NCBI GenBank assembly: GCA_050246875.1 | Contig: JBFWVF010000003.1 | Location: 368,659-432,658 of the forward strand | Source of the DNA: SHWB01 sp050246875 | GTDB lineage: Bacteria; Pseudomonadota; Alphaproteobacteria; UBA6615 | DNA: 64,000 nt | Direction of reading: 5' to 3' | In this document: positions 60,194 to 64,000 of the stretch, piece after piece | How the letters are laid out: the number at the start of each line of letters is the position of its first letter | How positions within the stretch are numbered: position 1 is the stretch's first letter | The notes under the pieces: generated by a model | Databases searched by the model: none | What the model saw: only the letters and a program-made list of their open reading frames with translations | What the model was told of the DNA's origin: nothing | Position numbers and translations under genes: made by a program

Positions 60194-60303
60194 TGTACCT
60201 GCATCCGCGCCGGTTAACGAATCGTCAAAGAGGGCCGGAGGCGCCCGCCATCCGGCTGTGATATGGGAAGCCCCGTGCCGCCATCGCCCGTCCGGAGTCC
60301 GTC

Positions 60304-61581
60304 ATGACCGCCGCCCCTGCCCGTGCCGCTCCTGCCCGTGCCGCCGCTGCCGTCAATCGCGACCGCCTCTGGCAGTTGCACATGGATTTCGCAGCGCTCG
60401 GCGCCACGCCGAAGGGCGGCGTCAACCGCCAGGCCCTGTCGGCCGAGGACATCGCCGCACGCCGCCTGATGGTGGACTGGGCGCGCGCGCGCGGCTTCAC
60501 CGCCCATACCGACGACTTCGGAAACCTGTTCGTGCGCCGGGCCGGGCGAGCGCCCGACGCGCCGCCCGTCGTCTCGGGCAGCCACCTCGACAGCCAGCCG
60601 ACCGGCGGGCGCTTCGACGGCGCCTACGGTGTGCTCGCCGCCTGCGAGGCGCTGGCCGCCCTCGACGATGCCGGAGTGGTCACCGAACGCCCGGTCGAGG
60701 CGGTCGCCTGGGTCAACGAGGAAGGCAGCCGGTTCTCGCCGGGCATGATGGGCTCGGCCATCCATGCCGGGCTGCGCGCCATGTCCGACACGGTGGAAAT
60801 CCGCGACCCCGAGGGCATCAGGCTGGGCGACGCGCTGGCGGCGTTCCTCGCCTCGACGCCGGACCTGCCCCGACGCCCGTTCCGCGCCCCCGCCGCCGCC
60901 TACATCGAGGCCCACATCGAGCAGGGCCCGCGGCTGGAGGCGGCGCGGCGCACCATCGGCGTGGTCGGCGGCATCCAGGGGCTGCGCTGGTTCGAGGTGA
61001 CGCTGACCGGCCGCAACGCCCATGCCGGAACGACGCCGCGCGCCGCCCGTCACGACGCCATGCGCGCCGCCGCCGAGGCGGTGGCAGCGATGGCGGCGGC
61101 GACGGACGACGGCGAGGATGCGCTGCGCTTCACCGTCGGCCGCTTCGTCGCCCAGCCCGGCTCGCCGAACACCGTGCCCGGCCGCGTCGACTTCACCATC
61201 GACCTGCGTCACCCCGACGATGCCGTCCTCAACGCGACCACGACGCGGCTGCGCGAGATCACCGCCGCCTGCGCCACGGCACGCGGCTGCACCGCCGAAC
61301 TGCGCGAGACCTTCACCGCCGCGCCGACGCTGTTCGACGTGAACGTGGTCGATGCCGTGCGGCGCCATACGACCGCCCTCGGCCTCGACCACATGGACAT
61401 CTTCTCGGGCGCCGGCCACGACGCCATGTGGATGGCGCGGCTGTGTCCGACGGCGATGATCTTCGTGCCTTGCGCCGGTGGCGTGTCCCACAACGAGGCC
61501 GAGAGCGCGACGCCGGACGACCTCGCCGCCGGCACGCGCGTGCTCGCCGCCTGCCTCGCGGAACTGGCCGGCGCAGCCTGA
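60304..61581 (+). CDS. M20-family amidohydrolase (allantoate / N-carbamoyl-amino-acid hydrolase type)
   Basis: A 425-aa zinc hydrolase. Metal-binding blocks are VVSGSHLDSQPTGGRFDGAYGVLA near residue 95, AWVNEEGSRFSPGMMGS near 140, YIEAHIEQGPRLE near 200, and the C-terminal SGAGHDAMWMARLCPTAMIFVPCAGGVSHNEAE. These are typical of HyuC/AmaB-type N-carbamoyl-L-amino-acid hydrolases and allantoate amidohydrolases. The sub-type cannot be decided from this context, which has no other hydantoin or allantoin genes. Confidence 0.92.
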   Translation: MTAAPARAAPARAAAAVNRDRLWQLHMDFAALGATPKGGVNRQALSAEDIAARRLMVDWARARGFTAHTDDFGNLFVRRAGRAPDAPPVVSGSHLDSQPTGGRFDGAYGVLAACEALAALDDAGVVTERPVEAVAWVNEEGSRFSPGMMGSAIHAGLRAMSDTVEIRDPEGIRLGDALAAFLASTPDLPRRPFRAPAAAYIEAHIEQGPRLEAARRTIGVVGGIQGLRWFEVTLTGRNAHAGTTPRAARHDAMRAAAEAVAAMAAATDDGEDALRFTVGRFVAQPGSPNTVPGRVDFTIDLRHPDDAVLNATTTRLREITAACATARGCTAELRETFTAAPTLFDVNVVDAVRRHTTALGLDHMDIFSGAGHDAMWMARLCPTAMIFVPCAGGVSHNEAESATPDDLAAGTRVLAACLAELAGAA

Positions 61582-61592
61582 GAGGCCGAAGC

Positions 61593-62840
61593 CTAGTCGT
61601 TGGCGCCGGGATAATCGGTCAGTTCGTCGAGCGCCGGCTTCACCTCGCGCATGAAGGTTTCCAGCGTGGCGATGACGCTGTCCTTCGGCTGCTGCGCGAA
61701 ATGGAAGATAAGGATGGCGTACTCGGCCGGCAGGTGGCGCCACTGGGCCACCATCTCGTCGCGGATGTCGGCGGCGGTACCGGCGAGGAACAGGCCGCTC
61801 GCCCGCATCGGCGCCACGAGGTCGGCGAGCGGCGTATCCGCTGCCGCACCGTCCTTCGCTGCGGCAGCCGCCGGCAGGAAACAGCGGTAGAAGTGCTTGA
61901 AGATCGGCGCATCGAACGCGATCAGGTCGGCAACCGCCTGTTCACGCGTGTCGGCGATGCGTGGCATGCGCACGATGGCTTGATTCTGCCCCGGCGCGAA
62001 TGACCGGCCCCCGGCAGCGGCGGCGCGCACGTAGTCCGGCCCGAAATTGGCCACCCGGTCCATCTTCGAGAAGTACGCCGGGATGAAGCCGTGGCGGCCG
62101 GCGTATTCCACCGTCTCGCGGCTGGCATTGGAAGCGACGAACACCGGAGGGTGCGGCTTGGTGTAGGGCGACGGCACGACGGCCACACGATGGACGTTGC
62201 CGTCGTCCCCGATCTCGCCGGGCGCGCCCATCTTCGCCGTCCACGGCGCCATCGGCCAACCGCGCACGCCCGTGTCGTGCGGATACGGTATCTGCCAGCG
62301 TGGCGAATTGTGCTCGATCGAATCCTCGGTCCACGCCTTGAGGACGATCTCGACCGCCTCCTCGAAGATTTCGCGGTTGCGGCGATCCGCGTCGCCGCCA
62401 TCCGACATCGTGGCGACGGCGCCGGTGTGCTGGCCCATGAAATCGGTCCAGCGCGACTGGAAGCCGCGCGAGAATCCGACGAAGCAGCGACCCTCGGTGA
62501 GATGGTCGAGAACGGCCGTTTCCTCGGCCACCCGCACCGGATTGTGCGCCGTCATCACGTAGCCAAGCTGGCCGACGCGCAGCCGCTTTGTCCTCGCCGC
62601 CCAGAAGGCGTTGAGGACGCCGGGCGAGGGCGAGACTTCATAACCCTCGGAATGGAAATGATGCTCGATCGCCGTGGCGCCCCACAGTCCGAGCTTGTCC
62701 GCCGCCTCGATGATCTCGACCCAGTCGCGCAGCACCTTCTGGTACAGCCCGGCATCGCGGCCGATCGGCCGACGGGCGATGCGCTCGGCCTCGTCCGCAG
62801 TCGGCAGCACCGGATAGCACTGGACGATCACCTTCACCAT
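61593..62840 (-). CDS. LLM class flavin-dependent oxidoreductase
   Basis: A 415-aa bacterial luciferase-like monooxygenase fold. The blocks are DWVEIIEAADKLGLWGATAIEHHFHSEGYEVSPSPGVLNAFWAART, LRVGQLGYVMTAHNPVRVAEETAVLDHLTEGRCFVGFSRGFQSR, then PPVFVASNASRETVEYAGRHGFIPAYFSKM. Uses reduced FMN in this family; substrate unknown. It is convergent with the hydrolase gene. A stem-loop that ends the OmpA-family transcript lies just upstream. Confidence 0.92.
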   Translation of the reverse strand: MVKVIVQCYPVLPTADEAERIARRPIGRDAGLYQKVLRDWVEIIEAADKLGLWGATAIEHHFHSEGYEVSPSPGVLNAFWAARTKRLRVGQLGYVMTAHNPVRVAEETAVLDHLTEGRCFVGFSRGFQSRWTDFMGQHTGAVATMSDGGDADRRNREIFEEAVEIVLKAWTEDSIEHNSPRWQIPYPHDTGVRGWPMAPWTAKMGAPGEIGDDGNVHRVAVVPSPYTKPHPPVFVASNASRETVEYAGRHGFIPAYFSKMDRVANFGPDYVRAAAAGGRSFAPGQNQAIVRMPRIADTREQAVADLIAFDAPIFKHFYRCFLPAAAAAKDGAAADTPLADLVAPMRASGLFLAGTAADIRDEMVAQWRHLPAEYAILIFHFAQQPKDSVIATLETFMREVKPALDELTDYPGAND

Positions 62841-62878
62841 GGCGTGGCAGGATCCCGAAGCCGGTGTTCAAAATAGAA

Positions 62879-62912
62879 GGGCCCGCGCGCAACGCCAGTC
62901 ACGCGCGGGCCC
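62879..62912 (-). terminator. Rho-independent-type terminator after the OmpA-family gene
   Basis: A perfect 11-bp stem, GGGCCCGCGCG with CGCGCGGGCCC, closes a 12-nt loop. On the minus strand it lies about 20 bp after the lipoprotein stop and is followed by TTCTATTTTGAA, a short T-rich tail. It would separate that gene from the LLM gene downstream. Confidence 0.75.
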
Positions 62913-62931
62913 CGTCAGGCGAACCGTGACG

Positions 62932-63777
62932 CTACTGCGTGACGGTGATCTCGACGCGACGGTTCCACGCCTCGCGCACGTTGTCCTTCGTGGCTACGGC
63001 CTGATCGGTCTCACCGATGGCGCTGACATACATGTCATCGGTCTTGATACCGCGCTGGCGCAATGCCGCCGCGACGGCATCGGAGCGCTTCTTCGCCAGG
63101 CGCTTGTTGTAAGCATTGGCGCCAGCCGAATCCGTGTAACCGGCGACTACGACGCGCACCGTCGCCATGCCCTTGGCCTGCGCTGCGGCGGCGTCGATCG
63201 TCGCCAGGGCGGCGGCGTTCAGCTTGTCGCTGTTGAACGCGAAGTAGACCTTGAAGTTGGCCGGCTTCGGATCGGCCGCGCGTGGCGCCGGAGCCGGTGC
63301 CGGACGCAGGGCGGTGTCGACCTCCGCCATGGCCGCATAAAAGGCGTCACGACAGGCGGCGATATCCTTCGGCTGGAAGTTCTCTTCCTGCTGTTCCATC
63401 CAGCAATCGAACGACGTCTGCGCCTTGGCGGCGGCCTTGGCCACCTTGGTGCGTGCCTCGGGCAGCGCCGCCATCAGGCGCTTGCGCTCGCCCTCGAGGA
63501 TCGGCTTCGCCTCTGGCGGCAACGGCCGGGCGTCGATCGGCTCGGGGTCGAAGACCTCGCCGCGTGCCGCCTTCTGGGCACGCAGTGCGTAGTCGTCGGA
63601 ATCGTCATAGTCGCCCTGAGCGTACTCGGCCTTCGACAGGTCGACGTAACCCGCATAAAGGGCCTTGGTGAAATCCGTTCCGGACGGCGTCAGGCCGGTC
63701 GTCGAGCCAAGCTCGGTGCCGGCGCAGCCGGCGAGCAGCATGGCCGCCCCCGCAAAGGCGATCGTTCGCAGCAGCAT
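62932..63777 (-). CDS. OmpA-family lipoprotein
   Basis: A 281-aa outer membrane lipoprotein: signal FAGAAMLLAGC with lipobox LAGC near residue 18. An Ala/Glu/Lys-rich helical region follows and, after a PAPAPAP linker, the OmpA domain: FKVYFAFNSDKLNAAALATIDAAA, VVAGYTDSAGANAYNKRLAKKRSDAVAAALRQRGI, and REAWNRRVEITVTQ. The TD-x(10)-LS/KRS-x-A-V and NRRVEI motifs are those that bind peptidoglycan. AGGACAGGGA is just ahead of the ATG. It likely tethers the outer membrane to the cell wall. Confidence 0.94.
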   Translation of the reverse strand: MLLRTIAFAGAAMLLAGCAGTELGSTTGLTPSGTDFTKALYAGYVDLSKAEYAQGDYDDSDDYALRAQKAARGEVFDPEPIDARPLPPEAKPILEGERKRLMAALPEARTKVAKAAAKAQTSFDCWMEQQEENFQPKDIAACRDAFYAAMAEVDTALRPAPAPAPRAADPKPANFKVYFAFNSDKLNAAALATIDAAAAQAKGMATVRVVVAGYTDSAGANAYNKRLAKKRSDAVAAALRQRGIKTDDMYVSAIGETDQAVATKDNVREAWNRRVEITVTQ

Positions 63778-63978
63778 CGTCCCTGTCCTTTCCCTGGTGG
63801 CCGTTGTTCCGGGCCGTCGAGCGAGCGGCGGGAGCCTAACCCATGGCGTCCCCCCCCGTCACCCCCCGCGATTCCCGCTTCCGAGGGGGTTTTCGTGGAA
63901 TTTCCGTCGCTTGCGCGGGCGTAGCGGGCCCGATGGCGGCGTGCATAATGGCGCGCAAATGAAGTCGGGGAGAGAACG

Positions 63979-64000
63979 ATGGCGCGTACGTTGATCAAGG
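63979..64000 (+). CDS. Start of an unidentified gene cut by the right edge
   Basis: An ATG preceded by GGGGAGAG 4-5 nt upstream opens a frame beginning MARTLIK, then leaves the window. The spacing is good for translation. Only seven codons are visible, so no product can be named. Confidence 0.45.

Noticed and set aside
63861..63893. A possible terminator: ACCCCC, 18-nt loop, GGGGGT followed by TTTT on the plus strand
   Set aside because: No plus-strand gene precedes it, and the stem has only 6 bp with a large loop. It may be coincidental in a poly-C/poly-G region.

Overview
The window is a very GC-rich (roughly 70 %) alphaproteobacterial chromosome segment. The support is gene content: aerobic-type cobalamin genes with CobN, a RegB/RegA-type redox two-component system, an MmcB DNA-repair protein, osmoregulated periplasmic glucan genes, many GTG starts, and a palindromic repeat of the kind scattered through Hyphomicrobiales-like genomes. 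I cannot name the species. Genes are dense, often with ATGA/GTGA overlaps. No insertion sequence, phage or CRISPR array is visible.

Layout. 1-5.7 kb: cobalamin block. The 5' part of cobN, then cobW, cobU/cobP and a phosphatase and cobS lie on the minus strand, with a cobalamin riboswitch ahead of cobU/cobP; cobT is divergent. The visible cobN carries an in-frame insertion made of two inverted copies of a palindromic repeat. 5.7-9.3 kb: an ABC-2 exporter and a RegB/RegA-like pair. 9.3-16 kb: a PqqD-like protein with an HprK-like kinase, a degenerate EAL protein, and a type I secretion ABC/HlyD pair.

16.2-43 kb: a large Wzx/Wzy-type exopolysaccharide locus. It holds a secreted protein of unknown family, an outer-membrane beta-barrel, a Wza-like export lipoprotein, a Wzc-like tyrosine autokinase, two polymerase/ligase-like membrane proteins, a WcaJ-like initiating transferase, a metallophosphoesterase, an NTP_transf_5-like nucleotidyltransferase, a Wzx-like flippase, six glycosyltransferases, two methyltransferases, a fused SDR/Gfo-Idh-MocA protein and HldE. 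The PqqD-like, HprK-like and nucleotidyltransferase genes together resemble the three-part HPr-rel-A module, here split across the locus.

43-45.3 kb holds the most unusual signal: two paralogous mini-genes (65 and 69 aa) on either side of mmcB. Each encodes a twin-arginine-type leader and a predicted 20-residue Pro/Gly/Lys tail with two cysteines at identical spacing. Each gene is preceded by a short palindrome followed by similar sequence, and the second is followed 3 nt later by a TPR-methyltransferase gene. I propose these as an undescribed exported-peptide family.

45.3-64 kb: mostly housekeeping and accessory genes: a DJ-1/PfpI-like protein without the usual cysteine, a bactofilin, a GT-C membrane protein, tRNA-Arg(CCG), msrB followed by a nested AT-rich inverted repeat, a Pro/Ala-rich protein, a hydrolase lipoprotein, a zf-CHCC protein, a GNAT acetyltransferase, an MBL hydrolase, mdoG-mdoH, a CaiB-type CoA-transferase/racemase, pirin, a receiver-histidine kinase, an M20 amidohydrolase, an LLM flavin oxidoreductase and an OmpA-family lipoprotein. 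The start of one more gene is cut by the right edge.
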